DNA of 64,000 nucleotides. Source: Enterococcus mundtii. Its GTDB lineage: Bacteria > Bacillota > Bacilli > Lactobacillales > Enterococcaceae. The stretch covers positions 1,017,501-1,081,500 of the forward strand of contig NZ_CP025473.1 of NCBI RefSeq assembly GCF_003957375.1, given 5' to 3'. The first letter of the stretch is position 1. Every line of letters starts with the position of its first letter. Positions 6,918 through 16,675 of the stretch are shown piece by piece. Both the position numbers and the translations under genes were made by a program. A model generated the notes under the pieces. That model ran no database searches. It saw only the letters and a list, made by a program, of their open reading frames with translations, and was not told the origin of the DNA.

Positions 6918-9500
6918 TTTACGGAACCATTTTTTTAAGCCATTCAAAGGTTTAGAATGTTGATCAACGGGCGCATTATCGATGATCAATAACGTGATCA
7001 TTACGTAAGCAATCCAGCTATCTCTTGAATAGAGTGTATAGCGAGATTTCCAGTTGGTGGCGTATTTATCTTTATATTCTCTCAATCCTTGAAAAGAATA
7101 GAAATGAGAGCCAAACTCATAGACTAAATAAGCAATTCGTTCTTGAATGAAACTTTTCCTTGAAGTCCCGACATTAGACAGGGGAGCCATACCTAAATTG
7201 AACCATTGGATCTTTTCCTCCTTCATATATTCAAAGAGGTGGATGAACAAATAGTCCATGCTGCCAGAAGGGGCAGTCTCTGGATCATAGCGCATCAAAT
7301 CAATCGTTCCGATCTTATCATTCGTATAAGTCGGCATGATCGAAGCAAAAGCGACCAGTTCATCCTGTTCGTTTTTGACGACTGCAATCGGTGCTCGCTG
7401 CAAATAATCTTCTGAGAAGAAACCTAATGAGAAGCCTTTTTCTTTGCGACTACCTAACCAACGATCAGAAATTTTTTTAAGCTCAGCCATTTGTTGGGAT
7501 GAAAATGGGGGCTGAAGTACCTCAAACGTGAATCCTTCTCGTTCAATGCGGTTTAATATTGCACGTGTACCTTTCATTTTTTTCCCAGAAGTCGTGAAGT
7601 CGACTAATGAAACATGGCCTTCTTCTCCCATTTTGATAAAGTCATAGCCAAATTCATGAAGGATCATAACCAGTTCTTCGCTCGTTTCATAAAAGACTGG
7701 CAAGTAGCATAAGCGATCTGTTTCTGCGATAAACGCTTCGATCGCTTCTGGAAAATCTTCTTTTTTGCCTGAGGGATCGCCCATCACTACACATTTATTG
7801 TTATAACTAGCAAATTGTAACAAGACGGTTGCTTCCCCGTCTTTTTCATAGGTAAACATCCGTTTATCTTTCAAAAATATCAGTTGACTATCTGAATTAC
7901 CGCCGTAAGTTTCTAAAATCGTAGTAGCGACCGCTTCATCTAACTCTTGTCCAACTTGTGTTTTTTTACCTTGGAGATAGTGGACAAATAAAATCATGAT
8001 AAAGGCTACTGCTAAAATTGCTAGAAAACCAGACAACCAAATTTTTTCTGATGGAAATAGAAAAAATGAAATAAACCGATGATTACGATGTGGAAAAGTG
8101 GGCATATTATAAACACCGATCACGATATATAAAACGGTCAATGCACCTATGATCAACCCATCGATCGTCAACCATTCCCAAGAGTAGATAAATTGATCTC
8201 TGAACAATTCATTACGTGAAGCGATCACGATACCTAATAGCAACAGTAAGAAAATAATGCCAGTAGTGCTTAGATCATTCAGCCCAACATAAATTAATGA
8301 AATAAGGATCAAAAAAATGGTTGGCCAGTAGACACGCTTGACTCTGGCTGCGATGCCTCGTCCCATAATAACAAACAAGAAGCCTAACAATATGCTTGGA
8401 AATTGCATAATAAAATGCATCTTTATAGGATTGATATGATGCAACCAACGAAACTCAGTAAATGCTTGCGGGATCGTTGCTGAAAGAACCAACATGATGC
8501 CAGAAAAATACATTAAGATCACCAGGATCTTCCGGGCAATCTGGGTCGCTAATTGCTTTGGAATACCAGAGTATCGTTGGTCGATCGATACACCGACATT
8601 TTTAAAGAAGAAAACTAATCCAATGAAAAATGGAATAAAGTAATAGAAGATCCGATAAAGCAAGATCCAGATCACAACGGTTTCTTTGGGGATACCTAGA
8701 GCTGATAAACCAAAGATCATCATCACATCAAAACTACCGATTTCTCCTGGGATCATCGAGATGATCCCGATAACTGAAGCAGCGATAAATAGAGGGATTG
8801 TCTGCCATAGATCGATGGGGATCTCCATCAAATAACCGACTGCAAGAAAGGTTCCTAAGACACCCGTCCATTCCAATAAGGAAACGAGTAACAATTGACC
8901 TTGGGATTTAATTGAAAGACCACCAACATAGCCTTCTTTTTTGATCGTGGTAAAAATAAAAACGATGGGGAAATACAAACCACCGGCAATCAACCAAATC
9001 CAATACTGTTTAAGAAACGGAGCGACGGGGGTAAAGAAGACCATAAAAAACGATAATAAACTATACAGAGATAAACCCGCCATCAAAAATAAAAATACTT
9101 TAGATAAAGCTTGCATGACTTGTTTGCCATCTTTTTTTTGACCGTAGAGTTCGGATCGTAAACCGATACTGACAAAGCCACCAAATCCAGCAATGTTATT
9201 AATGGTATTGATCATCCAACTTGTTTCAAATAAATACAATGGCTTTTGTTTTTGATTTAGTAACTTGTTGAAAATCAAATCATATCCGATCATGGGTAGA
9301 ATGGAAATCAACCCAATCAAAAACATGACACCAATTTTCCAAAGTGGGATCGTCGAAAATGTTTGAGCTAATTGGTCCGCAGATAACAAAGTACTGATTG
9401 TCATCAATTCACGAATAATAATCACTAATACGGAAATCAAAAAAATCGTTTTGATAAGTCTCAAGTGGCTTTTGAACCACTGAATGATTGGCTTGAACAA
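6915..9500 (-). CDS. mprF: Phosphatidylglycerol lysyltransferase / flippase MprF
   Basis: Membrane enzyme that transfers lysine (or another amino acid) from tRNA to phosphatidylglycerol and flips the product outward, reducing the negative surface charge and binding of cationic peptides. About 861 residues. The N-terminal flippase has some 12-14 TM segments, with GEIGSFDVMMIFGLSALG typical of the family. The C-terminal synthase domain (about 520-860) shows FIKMGEEGHVSL, MKGTRAILNRIEREGF, DRWLGSRKEKGFSLGFF, GTIDLMRYDPE and FNLGMAPLSNVG. A TTG at 9500 is preferred because AGTAGGTGA is spaced for it; a TTG at 9521 is also in frame. The gene lies 23 bases after the hydrolase, probably as one transcript. 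Enterococci often carry two mprF genes; which paralogue this is cannot be told. Confidence 0.93.
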   Translation of the reverse strand: MFKPIIQWFKSHLRLIKTIFLISVLVIIIRELMTISTLLSADQLAQTFSTIPLWKIGVMFLIGLISILPMIGYDLIFNKLLNQKQKPLYLFETSWMINTINNIAGFGGFVSIGLRSELYGQKKDGKQVMQALSKVFLFLMAGLSLYSLLSFFMVFFTPVAPFLKQYWIWLIAGGLYFPIVFIFTTIKKEGYVGGLSIKSQGQLLLVSLLEWTGVLGTFLAVGYLMEIPIDLWQTIPLFIAASVIGIISMIPGEIGSFDVMMIFGLSALGIPKETVVIWILLYRIFYYFIPFFIGLVFFFKNVGVSIDQRYSGIPKQLATQIARKILVILMYFSGIMLVLSATIPQAFTEFRWLHHINPIKMHFIMQFPSILLGFLFVIMGRGIAARVKRVYWPTIFLILISLIYVGLNDLSTTGIIFLLLLLGIVIASRNELFRDQFIYSWEWLTIDGLIIGALTVLYIVIGVYNMPTFPHRNHRFISFFLFPSEKIWLSGFLAILAVAFIMILFVHYLQGKKTQVGQELDEAVATTILETYGGNSDSQLIFLKDKRMFTYEKDGEATVLLQFASYNNKCVVMGDPSGKKEDFPEAIEAFIAETDRLCYLPVFYETSEELVMILHEFGYDFIKMGEEGHVSLVDFTTSGKKMKGTRAILNRIEREGFTFEVLQPPFSSQQMAELKKISDRWLGSRKEKGFSLGFFSEDYLQRAPIAVVKNEQDELVAFASIMPTYTNDKIGTIDLMRYDPETAPSGSMDYLFIHLFEYMKEEKIQWFNLGMAPLSNVGTSRKSFIQERIAYLVYEFGSHFYSFQGLREYKDKYATNWKSRYTLYSRDSWIAYVMITLLIIDNAPVDQHSKPLNGLKKWFRK

Positions 9501-9523
9501 AAAATCACCTACTATTTTCAAAT

Positions 9524-10240
9524 TTATTTTGTCAAGAAGTCTAAAACTTCTTGATTGAAGCGTTCTGGGTTTTGGCGGGCTAATTGGTGTCCTTGTCCTG
9601 TGACAAGAACAAATGAAGCATTAGGAATCGTTTTCGCTAAATAAAGCGAATGTTTCAGTTTGATGACATCTTTTTTACCGACGATGATCAGTGTTGGGCA
9701 ATTGATTTTTTCTAAATGTTCTGTCGTGAGACCAATATCATGAAGCAATAAATCGATGACCAATAAATGCTGACGTAAATGTGGCTGGAACAGTGCGCGC
9801 AACCAAACAAAGAAATAGTGAAAAGCACTGAGTAGTCGTGAGGACCAGAGAACACCATTCAACCGTGTATTACCCGAATTTAAAATCAAGCGATTGACCC
9901 TATCTGGATAATTACTTGAAAAAACTAAGGCAAGATTGGCTCCATCACTAAATCCCAAGATATTCGCTTGTGAGATTTGTTCCAGTAGCATGATTGTCAA
10001 TAAATCATCTGCCATCAAACGAAAATTCAATGTTCCTGCTTGATTTGTCGATTGTCCATGCCCACGACTATCGATGAGATAGATCGTAAAGTATTGTTCT
10101 AAAACGGGCACTTGTTCTGAAAAGAAATCACCGCTCCCGTCATTTCCATGAAGTAGCAAGAGGGGAAATCCATGTCCACTTTTTTCATAATAGATGTCAG
10201 TACCATCTGCCATTTTTGCAAATTTCTTTTCTCTTTTCAC
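9524..10240 (-). CDS. Alpha/beta hydrolase, upstream of mprF
   Basis: Soluble alpha/beta hydrolase of about 238 residues. Visible are the oxyanion loop LLLLHGNDGSG, the nucleophile elbow GFSDG, an acid in VGKKD and the catalytic His in GQGHQLAR. DSRGHGQST is typical of the family. Substrate is unknown. The first codons are uncertain: GTG at 10240 suits the AGTAGGTGATAAAG ribosome site better than GTG at 10249. It precedes mprF on the same strand with a 23-base gap, so a joint role in lipid or envelope chemistry is possible but only inferred. Confidence 0.85.
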   Translation of the reverse strand: MKREKKFAKMADGTDIYYEKSGHGFPLLLLHGNDGSGDFFSEQVPVLEQYFTIYLIDSRGHGQSTNQAGTLNFRLMADDLLTIMLLEQISQANILGFSDGANLALVFSSNYPDRVNRLILNSGNTRLNGVLWSSRLLSAFHYFFVWLRALFQPHLRQHLLVIDLLLHDIGLTTEHLEKINCPTLIIVGKKDVIKLKHSLYLAKTIPNASFVLVTGQGHQLARQNPERFNQEVLDFLTK

Positions 10241-10449
10241 CTTTATCACCTACTATTTGGATTATAACGCTCTTTATCTATTTTATAAATCGAAACTCTA
10301 TAAAACGAACGATCATTTTCGTAAGGTGAAAGCGAAAATGAAACATTCATTTTTTATTAAATTAAATAAGAAAAAACAGAGAAAAAATAGCCAAGAATGA
10401 AAAGAAATAGTAAGATAAAAAAAGATGTCAAATAGCTAGGTGGGTTTGG

Positions 10450-11079
10450 ATGAAGGAAAAAAGAAAATCAATCTTCCGTATGATCGTAAGTCTATTTGTC
10501 TTCACGATTCTGGCAACGATTCTTTTTCTATTCGGTAGAACATATCAATCGATCAAGCGTGTAGAAAATTATCAGCCAGAGATTTCGTCAGCATTAAAAA
10601 AGTATCAAATGCAAGAACATGAGAATCTAGTGAAGGCAATCATACTTACTGAATCAAGAGGAAATGGTGTCGATTTGATGCAAAGTTCGGAAAGTGCCTA
10701 TGGACAGATGGGGGCGATCACGACACAAGAAGGAAGTATTGACCAAGGAGTCAAATACCTCTCAGAGATGATAGCTGAGGCGGAAGCATTAGGTTGCGAT
10801 CTGGCGACAGCGATCCAAGCGTACAATTTTGGTAAAGACTATATTGCTTACGTCAACGAAAGAGGCGGGAAGAACACGGTCGGTTTAGCCGAAGAGTATT
10901 CTAGGGATGTGTTGAGTCCGCTTTTAGGCAATGACAACAAAAAAACCTATCGCTATTGGCGAATCCAGTCATTATTGTATAATGGTGGGTATTTATACCA
11001 TAATGGTGGTAATATGTTTTATGCAGATGTAGTGAAGATGAACCAACAGTTTCTTGAATGGTATGAAAATATTTTTTAA
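10450..11079 (+). CDS. Membrane-anchored lysozyme-like protein
   Basis: 209-residue protein with a single N-terminal membrane segment (about 9-30) and an extracytoplasmic domain of the lysozyme-like family (PF13702 type), as in the N-terminal part of CwlT. The likely catalytic Glu lies in AIILTESRGNG. MQSSESAYGQMG, AIQAYNFGKDYI and the C-terminal MFYADVVKMNQQFLEWY are family-typical. It presumably cuts glycan strands of peptidoglycan. ATG 10450 follows AGGTGGG. The DUF368 gene follows 94 bases later on the same strand. Confidence 0.85.
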   Translation: MKEKRKSIFRMIVSLFVFTILATILFLFGRTYQSIKRVENYQPEISSALKKYQMQEHENLVKAIILTESRGNGVDLMQSSESAYGQMGAITTQEGSIDQGVKYLSEMIAEAEALGCDLATAIQAYNFGKDYIAYVNERGGKNTVGLAEEYSRDVLSPLLGNDNKKTYRYWRIQSLLYNGGYLYHNGGNMFYADVVKMNQQFLEWYENIF

Positions 11080-11172
11080 GCCTGTTGGATCGAACCAACT
11101 GCAAATCAAAGCAAGACGAATAATGAATACAATAATGAATACAATGAATGGAAAGAAGGAGTGCTTGGACGA

Positions 11173-12030
11173 GTGGAAGAAAATCAAAAAGTAATGGAGA
11201 AAAGAGAGAATACAACGAAAGATTGGGGATTAAGATTTTTCAAAGGAATGTTTATTGGCTCAGGATTTATCTTGCCGGGAGTGAGCGGAGGAGCTTTAGC
11301 AGCAGTATTTGGAATGTATGAGCGGCTGATTTCTTTCTTAGCACATATCACTAGAAACTTTAAAGAAAACGTCTTATTCTTTTTACCAGTCGGCTTAGGC
11401 GGTGTCACTGGCGTATTCTTGCTGTCTTTTTTAGTCAGTTTTTTACTGGGAGCCTACGAAACAACGATTTTGTGGTTCTTTGTGGGATGTATTGCTGGAA
11501 CGGTGCCCGCTTTATGGAAAGAGTCAGGGAAAAAAGGCCGAAACAATACAGATCTCATTATTATGGTTGTGACATTTATTTTAGGATATCTTTTCTTGTT
11601 ATATGGTGCCCGTTTATTTGATGGACAAGTAGAACAAAATGTCTATACCTGGATGATGGCAGGAGGTTTGATTGGTCTCGGAATGATCGTTCCCGGACTA
11701 AGTCCATCGAATTTTTTAGTTTACATGGGACTGTATAAAGCGATGGCTGATGGATTTAAAGAAGTGAGTTTAGAAGTGATCGTTCCTATTGCAATCGGCG
11801 GAATCGTGTGTGTACTAGGTCTTTCCAAGGTAATGGACTTTATTTTCTCCAAAGCTTATAGCAAATTATTCCATTTTATTCTAGGCATTGTTTTTGCATC
11901 TACGATCATGATCATTCCTACAAATTATAGTGGACTTGGCATTTTAGGTATCTTGGCATGTCCAGTGTTATTCATTGCTGGTGCTGCACTAGGCTGGTGG
12001 ATGAGCCGTTTAGAAGAGCAGTATAAGTAA
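11173..12030 (+). CDS. DUF368 membrane protein (PopT-type undecaprenyl phosphate translocase)
   Basis: About 285 residues with 8 or more TM segments. Two related membrane repeats are visible: GSGFILPGVSGGALAAVFG near the N-terminus and GLGMIVPGLSPSNFLVYMG in the second half. They form the inverted-repeat layout of DUF368 proteins. DUF368 members were shown in other bacteria to return undecaprenyl phosphate across the membrane (PopT). The same role is inferred here. GTG 11173 is chosen after AAGGAG; a TTG at 11165 is out of frame and too close, and an ATG at 11194 remains possible. The neighbour upstream acts on peptidoglycan. Confidence 0.82.
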   Translation: MEENQKVMEKRENTTKDWGLRFFKGMFIGSGFILPGVSGGALAAVFGMYERLISFLAHITRNFKENVLFFLPVGLGGVTGVFLLSFLVSFLLGAYETTILWFFVGCIAGTVPALWKESGKKGRNNTDLIIMVVTFILGYLFLLYGARLFDGQVEQNVYTWMMAGGLIGLGMIVPGLSPSNFLVYMGLYKAMADGFKEVSLEVIVPIAIGGIVCVLGLSKVMDFIFSKAYSKLFHFILGIVFASTIMIIPTNYSGLGILGILACPVLFIAGAALGWWMSRLEEQYK

Positions 12031-12140
12031 AAGAAGCACAAGAAGAAAAGTAACGTGATCGTTGTATTCAAATACCCAAGTTCTTGATAGATGGAAGAAA
12101 CGATTCTCTTCTGTGATTTTTCTAGGTGAAGTATATGGCG

Positions 12141-12193
12141 AGATAGAAAAATAGAAAACAGATCCGCTGTTTTTTGATTTTTCTATCTTTTTT
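12141..12193 (+). terminator. Terminator after the DUF368 gene
   Basis: AGATAGAAAAAT-AGAAAACAG pairs with CTGTTTTTTG-ATTTTTCTATCT and is followed by TTTTTT. Confidence 0.8.
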
Positions 12194-12273
12194 AAAATAA
12201 AAAAAACGAGTTGTTTTTAATCGTAGAAACAGCTAGACTAATTGAAGTGATTATTTTTGAAAGTTGGCGTGAT

Positions 12274-14643
12274 ATGGAAATGAAAGAATTAAAGGGACTT
12301 ACAGAAAATGAAGTGAGTCAAAGACGTGCCTCTGGTCAACAGAATGATTACCAAGAGGATGCTACAAAAAGTACGAAACAAATTTTCAGCGATAATATTT
12401 TAACATTATTCAATTTTTTGAACTTAGGAATAGGACTCTGTTTATTACTAGTTGGAGCTTATTCAAACATGGCTTACTTAGCCATTATTTTTGTAAATAT
12501 CACTATGGGGATCTATCAGGAAATCCATGCGCGTAATCTTGTGCGCCGATTATCAATCGTCTCACAGGCTGAGGTAACCGTCATTCGTGATGGGAAAGAA
12601 CAGATGATCGCAACGAAAGAACTAGTTTTAGGCGATCTTGTAAAAATCGGTGCGGGTGAACAGATTCCCTCAGACTTGCAAGTGATCAGTGGTCGGGTAG
12701 AGGCAAATGAAGCTTTACTGACCGGTGAATCTGATTTGATCGTCAAAGAGTCAGGAGCAGAATTACTTTCAGGTAGTTACCTTACGAGTGGCTCTGTCTT
12801 TGCTACAGTTATCCGTGTTGGGGCAGATAATTATGCTGTCCGCTTGACCAACGAAGCAAAAACACACAAGGACATTCATTCGGAACTTGTGGAATCGATC
12901 CGCAAAGTGTCTAAGTTTACCAGTTTTGTGATCATTCCTTTAGGGATCATTTTATTCTTAGAAGCTTTGTTCATTCGAAATGCGTCGATCCAATTATCAG
13001 TCGTTGCTTCTGCGGCGGCCTTACTGGGAATGTTACCAAAAGGATTAGTGTTATTGATCAGTATTGCTTTGACGACTGGTGTAACTAAACTAGCGAAGAA
13101 ACGAATCTTAGTCCAAGATATGTATTCTATCGAAACACTGGCACATGTAGATACATTATGTCTTGATAAAACAGGGACGATCACCGAAGGAAAAATGAGC
13201 ATCCAACGAGTCGAACCCTTAAATAAAACCTATGAAAAAATGATTCCAACCATTATGGGAACATATTTAGCTGAAAGTAGCGATAATAATGTCACAATGC
13301 GTGCTTTGAGAGAGTATTTCGAGATTTCTAATCGCTACGATGTCGGAGAAAAATTAGCCTTTTCATCTGACCGCAAATGGGGCGCAATGGAATTTCCTGA
13401 ACTAGGTGTAGTCTATGTTGGGGCTCCGGAACGCTTAGTGGCAGACGATCAGTTGCCGGAAAGTTTAGTGGAAGCCCAGGCCAATGGTTTTCGTGTATTG
13501 ATGTTAGGACTTGCTCCCAATCAAACGTTGTCTTCAGGCAATCCTCAAGGGGTTGAACCGATTGCTTTGTTTGAAATTGATGATCCTATCCGTAAAAACG
13601 CGCAAGAAACCTTAGCTTATCTGCACGAAGAAGGGGTAGACTTGAAAGTGATTTCTGGAGACAATCCTTTTACGGTGTCAAATATTGCGCGACGTGCTGG
13701 TTTGCCCAACTATCAATCGTATGTTGATCTATCTGATTTGACAGAAGAAGCAGAAGTCAGAAAAGCTGCGCATCAATATACAGTTTTTGGGCGAGTGAGT
13801 CCGCAACAAAAGAAACTCTTAGTCAACGAACTGAAAGCAAGTGGACGAACAGTTGCAATGACTGGAGATGGGGTAAACGATGTATTGGCTTTACGTGAAG
13901 CCGATTGTAGTATTGCGATGGCAGAAGGAGACGGAGCAACACGACAAATTGCTAATCTTGTCTTGTTAGATTCTGATTTTACGACATTGCCCGAAGTATT
14001 GTTTGAGGGACGCCGAGTCGTGAATAACGTAACGAAAGTTTCAGGTATTTTCTTTATTAAAACAATCTATTCATTTATCTTATCGATTTTATGTGCAGTG
14101 ACGGCTATCGGATTCCCATTTATCCCGATCCAGATCACGTTGATCGACCTTGCTATCGAAGGGTATCCATCTTTCTTCTTATCATTTGAGAATGATAAAC
14201 GAAAAGTCGATTATCGCTATCTGCCTACTGCGCTAGTTAGTGCATTACCTAATGCATTGCTTGTTGCTTTCAATACTGTGGCGATCTACCTGATCGGTCA
14301 TAGCCAAGGTTGGACATCTGGTGAAACAACGACATTGATGTATTATTTATTGATTGGGATCAGCTGTCTGGCAGTGATCAAAGCCTGCTTGCCATTCAAT
14401 CCATTACGGATTTTCTTAGTAGTCACCACAGTGGTCGGTATTTATGTTGCTGCGATGCTTTTCCATCATATATTAGAAGTCAATCTTGGGTTAGGAAATA
14501 CTTGGCCATATTTTGTTGGCTTTATGGTTTTGAATGTATTATTACGTTTAGGATATTGGAAATTAGGCATACAAAACAAATTATTGAATAAAGTAAATGC
14601 AAATAAAACTCCCCATACTCAAGTGGAAGAAAATGTCATATAA
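12274..14643 (+). CDS. Cation-transporting P-type ATPase (CtpE-like)
   Basis: Membrane ATPase of about 789 residues with the standard P-type order. First comes an N-terminal helical pair, then the actuator domain with LTGES. A TM block carries GMLPKGLVLLISIALT, then the phosphorylation motif DKTGTITEG, the nucleotide domain, and MTGDGVNDVLALREADCSIAMAEG. C-terminal TM helices close the protein. There is no CPC heavy-metal motif and no N-terminal metal domain. The M4 pattern P(K/E)GLVLL is shared with mycobacterial CtpE, a calcium pump, so Ca2+ or another divalent cation is likely, as inference. Start ATG 12274 or 12280; neither has a strong ribosome site. The frame extends upstream to 12211 without a better start. 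Confidence 0.87.
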   Translation: MEMKELKGLTENEVSQRRASGQQNDYQEDATKSTKQIFSDNILTLFNFLNLGIGLCLLLVGAYSNMAYLAIIFVNITMGIYQEIHARNLVRRLSIVSQAEVTVIRDGKEQMIATKELVLGDLVKIGAGEQIPSDLQVISGRVEANEALLTGESDLIVKESGAELLSGSYLTSGSVFATVIRVGADNYAVRLTNEAKTHKDIHSELVESIRKVSKFTSFVIIPLGIILFLEALFIRNASIQLSVVASAAALLGMLPKGLVLLISIALTTGVTKLAKKRILVQDMYSIETLAHVDTLCLDKTGTITEGKMSIQRVEPLNKTYEKMIPTIMGTYLAESSDNNVTMRALREYFEISNRYDVGEKLAFSSDRKWGAMEFPELGVVYVGAPERLVADDQLPESLVEAQANGFRVLMLGLAPNQTLSSGNPQGVEPIALFEIDDPIRKNAQETLAYLHEEGVDLKVISGDNPFTVSNIARRAGLPNYQSYVDLSDLTEEAEVRKAAHQYTVFGRVSPQQKKLLVNELKASGRTVAMTGDGVNDVLALREADCSIAMAEGDGATRQIANLVLLDSDFTTLPEVLFEGRRVVNNVTKVSGIFFIKTIYSFILSILCAVTAIGFPFIPIQITLIDLAIEGYPSFFLSFENDKRKVDYRYLPTALVSALPNALLVAFNTVAIYLIGHSQGWTSGETTTLMYYLLIGISCLAVIKACLPFNPLRIFLVVTTVVGIYVAAMLFHHILEVNLGLGNTWPYFVGFMVLNVLLRLGYWKLGIQNKLLNKVNANKTPHTQVEENVI

Positions 14644-14658
14644 TCCAGTATCTATCAC

Positions 14659-14686
14659 TTGAAAAAGTATAGGATTATGGTACAAT
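14659..14686 (+). promoter_or_regulatory. Promoter before dnaG
   Basis: TTGAAA, 16 bases, TACAAT (14681-14686). Transcription would start near 14693, ahead of the hairpin at 14711. Confidence 0.6.
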
Positions 14687-14710
14687 GAAACATGTATAAT
14701 TGTGTCCTTT

Positions 14711-14744
14711 AAAATCGCACTGATTTTCGTTAGTGCGATTTTTT
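14711..14744 (+). terminator. Leader terminator/attenuator before dnaG
   Basis: AAAATCGCACT pairs with AGTGCGATTTTTT. It lies only about 20 bases after the predicted start of transcription and 68 bases before the dnaG ATG. It either ends a roughly 50-base RNA or attenuates the dnaG-rpoD operon. Confidence 0.65.
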
Positions 14745-14811
14745 ACCGGTTATTCTCCTGAAATGTCTTGTCGATGAGTATGAGATATCAACTAATGCAG
14801 GGGGTGAGAAT

Positions 14812-16653
14812 ATGGCTCAAAGGATCCCTCAAGAGACCATTGAGACGATTCGTAATCAAACGAATATCGTTGAGGTGATTGGGCAATACGTCCAGTTGAA
14901 AAAATCTGGGAAGAATTATTTAGGTCTCTGCCCTTTCCATGAAGAACGTACTCCTTCATTCTCGGTTGCGGAAGATAAGCAGATTTTCCATTGCTTTGGT
15001 TGTGGAAAAGGTGGGAATGTCTTTACGTTTCTTCAAGAATTGGAAGGTCTGTCTTTTCCAGAAGCAGTGGTCAAGGTCGCTGATTTAGAACAGATCCAAC
15101 TCGAAGATCAGTGGCGACAACAAACGCTGACTACTCAAACCGGAGATTCAGCTACTGGTAAATTGATTGCGGCTCATGAAAAAGCAGTAGAAGTTTATCA
15201 TCACATGTTGTTGCACACAAAAGTAGGTGAGCCAGCGTTAAATTATTTACTCGAACGTGGTCTGACCACCGAGTTGATTGAAGAGTTCAAGATCGGTTTT
15301 TCGCCAAATGAGCGATCATTTTTACAACAAGTGTTCCAAAACGAAGACTATTCTGAGGAAGTATTCAAGCAGTCCGGCTTATTTGTTACACATGATGATG
15401 GACGGATGTCGGATCGTTTTTATCAACGGATCATGTTTCCTCTTCGTAATGGTCAAGGTCGGACGATCGGGTTTTCTGGTCGTTACTTGGCTGGTGAACA
15501 CGATACAAAAGATCAACCAAAATATTTGAACAGTCCTGAAACAGATTTGTTCAACAAAAGACAAGTTTTATTCAACTTAGACAAAGCACGTAGTGAGATC
15601 CGCAAGTCGGGGGAAATCTTACTATTCGAAGGATTTATGGATGTTATCGCTGCATGGCAAGCGGGTGTCAAGACTGGTTTAGCCTCCATGGGAACAAGTC
15701 TGACGACTCAACAGATCCAACAGATGGAAAAACTGACAAAAGAATTAGTATTTTGTTATGATGGCGACCGTGCGGGTGTAGAAGCTACGAACCGAGGCAT
15801 CGAACTACTGCGTCAAAATAGTCGAATGCAATTATCTGTCGTAGCGATCCCAGAAAAACTCGATCCAGATGAGTACTTGAGAAAGTATGGGGAAGAGGCT
15901 TTTCAAGAATTAGTTTTACACGGACGAGAAACCATTTTTGCTTTTAAATCGCGTTATTTGAAGCAAGAAAAAAATCTGGAAAATGAAAAAGATAAAATTG
16001 AATATCTTGAAGCGGTACTAAGTGAATTGAGTAAAGTTGTTTCGCCAATCGAACAAGACATGTATCTAACACAGTTATCAGCAGAATTTCAGCTGAGTCG
16101 AGAAACGATGCAAAAACAAATACGTGATCTGCGCCGAAAGAATCAACCAACCAAGCAAGAACTCGTTCAACCAACGACAGAGCAGGTGTCCGTAAAATCC
16201 GGAACGATCAGACAAAAACGCCCACTATCTCAGGTTGAAAAAGCAGAACAAATGCTATTGTATCGAGCGTTCAAAGAGCTTGCCGTGCGTAATCTACTCA
16301 AGGAACAAGGCGTTCAATTTATTCACGATACTTATGCAGAAATCTATTTTTTATTTGATGCGTTTGTATCTCAAAATGGAGAATTCAAACTTGCGGAGTT
16401 TTTAGACTTTTTGCAAGATGAAAATTTAAGGCGGATAGTGGTCGAGATCGAATACATGCGAATGGCTGAAGAAAGTACGCCACGTGAGATCCAAGACTTA
16501 CTGAGAGTGATCAGTAAATCGGGCTTAGCTGAAGAAATCATAATAAAAAAACAGATGCAGCAAGAAGCACGACGTACCGGGAACAAACAGTTAGAATTGG
16601 AATTGACGATTGAGATCATCAATTTAACGAAACAGTTAAAACAAGCCGAATAG
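14812..16653 (+). CDS. dnaG: DNA primase DnaG
   Basis: Makes RNA primers at the replication fork. 613 residues. The N-terminal CHC2 zinc-binding domain shows [11 protein letters not shown] and HCFGCGKGG. The RNA-polymerase/TOPRIM core carries [22 protein letters not shown] and [11 protein letters not shown] helicase-interaction C-terminal region completes it. Start ATG 14812 lies behind AGGGGGTGAG. It is followed 22 bases later by rpoD, the conserved macromolecular-synthesis pair; rpsU is not in this operon. Confidence 0.97.
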   Translation: MAQRIPQETIETIRNQTNIVEVIGQYVQLKKSGKNYLGLCPFHEERTPSFSVAEDKQIFHCFGCGKGGNVFTFLQELEGLSFPEAVVKVADLEQIQLEDQWRQQTLTTQTGDSATGKLIAAHEKAVEVYHHMLLHTKVGEPALNYLLERGLTTELIEEFKIGFSPNERSFLQQVFQNEDYSEEVFKQSGLFVTHDDGRMSDRFYQRIMFPLRNGQGRTIGFSGRYLAGEHDTKDQPKYLNSPETDLFNKRQVLFNLDKARSEIRKSGEILLFEGFMDVIAAWQAGVKTGLASMGTSLTTQQIQQMEKLTKELVFCYDGDRAGVEATNRGIELLRQNSRMQLSVVAIPEKLDPDEYLRKYGEEAFQELVLHGRETIFAFKSRYLKQEKNLENEKDKIEYLEAVLSELSKVVSPIEQDMYLTQLSAEFQLSRETMQKQIRDLRRKNQPTKQELVQPTTEQVSVKSGTIRQKRPLSQVEKAEQMLLYRAFKELAVRNLLKEQGVQFIHDTYAEIYFLFDAFVSQNGEFKLAEFLDFLQDENLRRIVVEIEYMRMAEESTPREIQDLLRVISKSGLAEEIIIKKQMQQEARRTGNKQLELELTIEIINLTKQLKQAE

Positions 16654-16675
16654 CTACTTAAAGGGGCCTTCTTTT

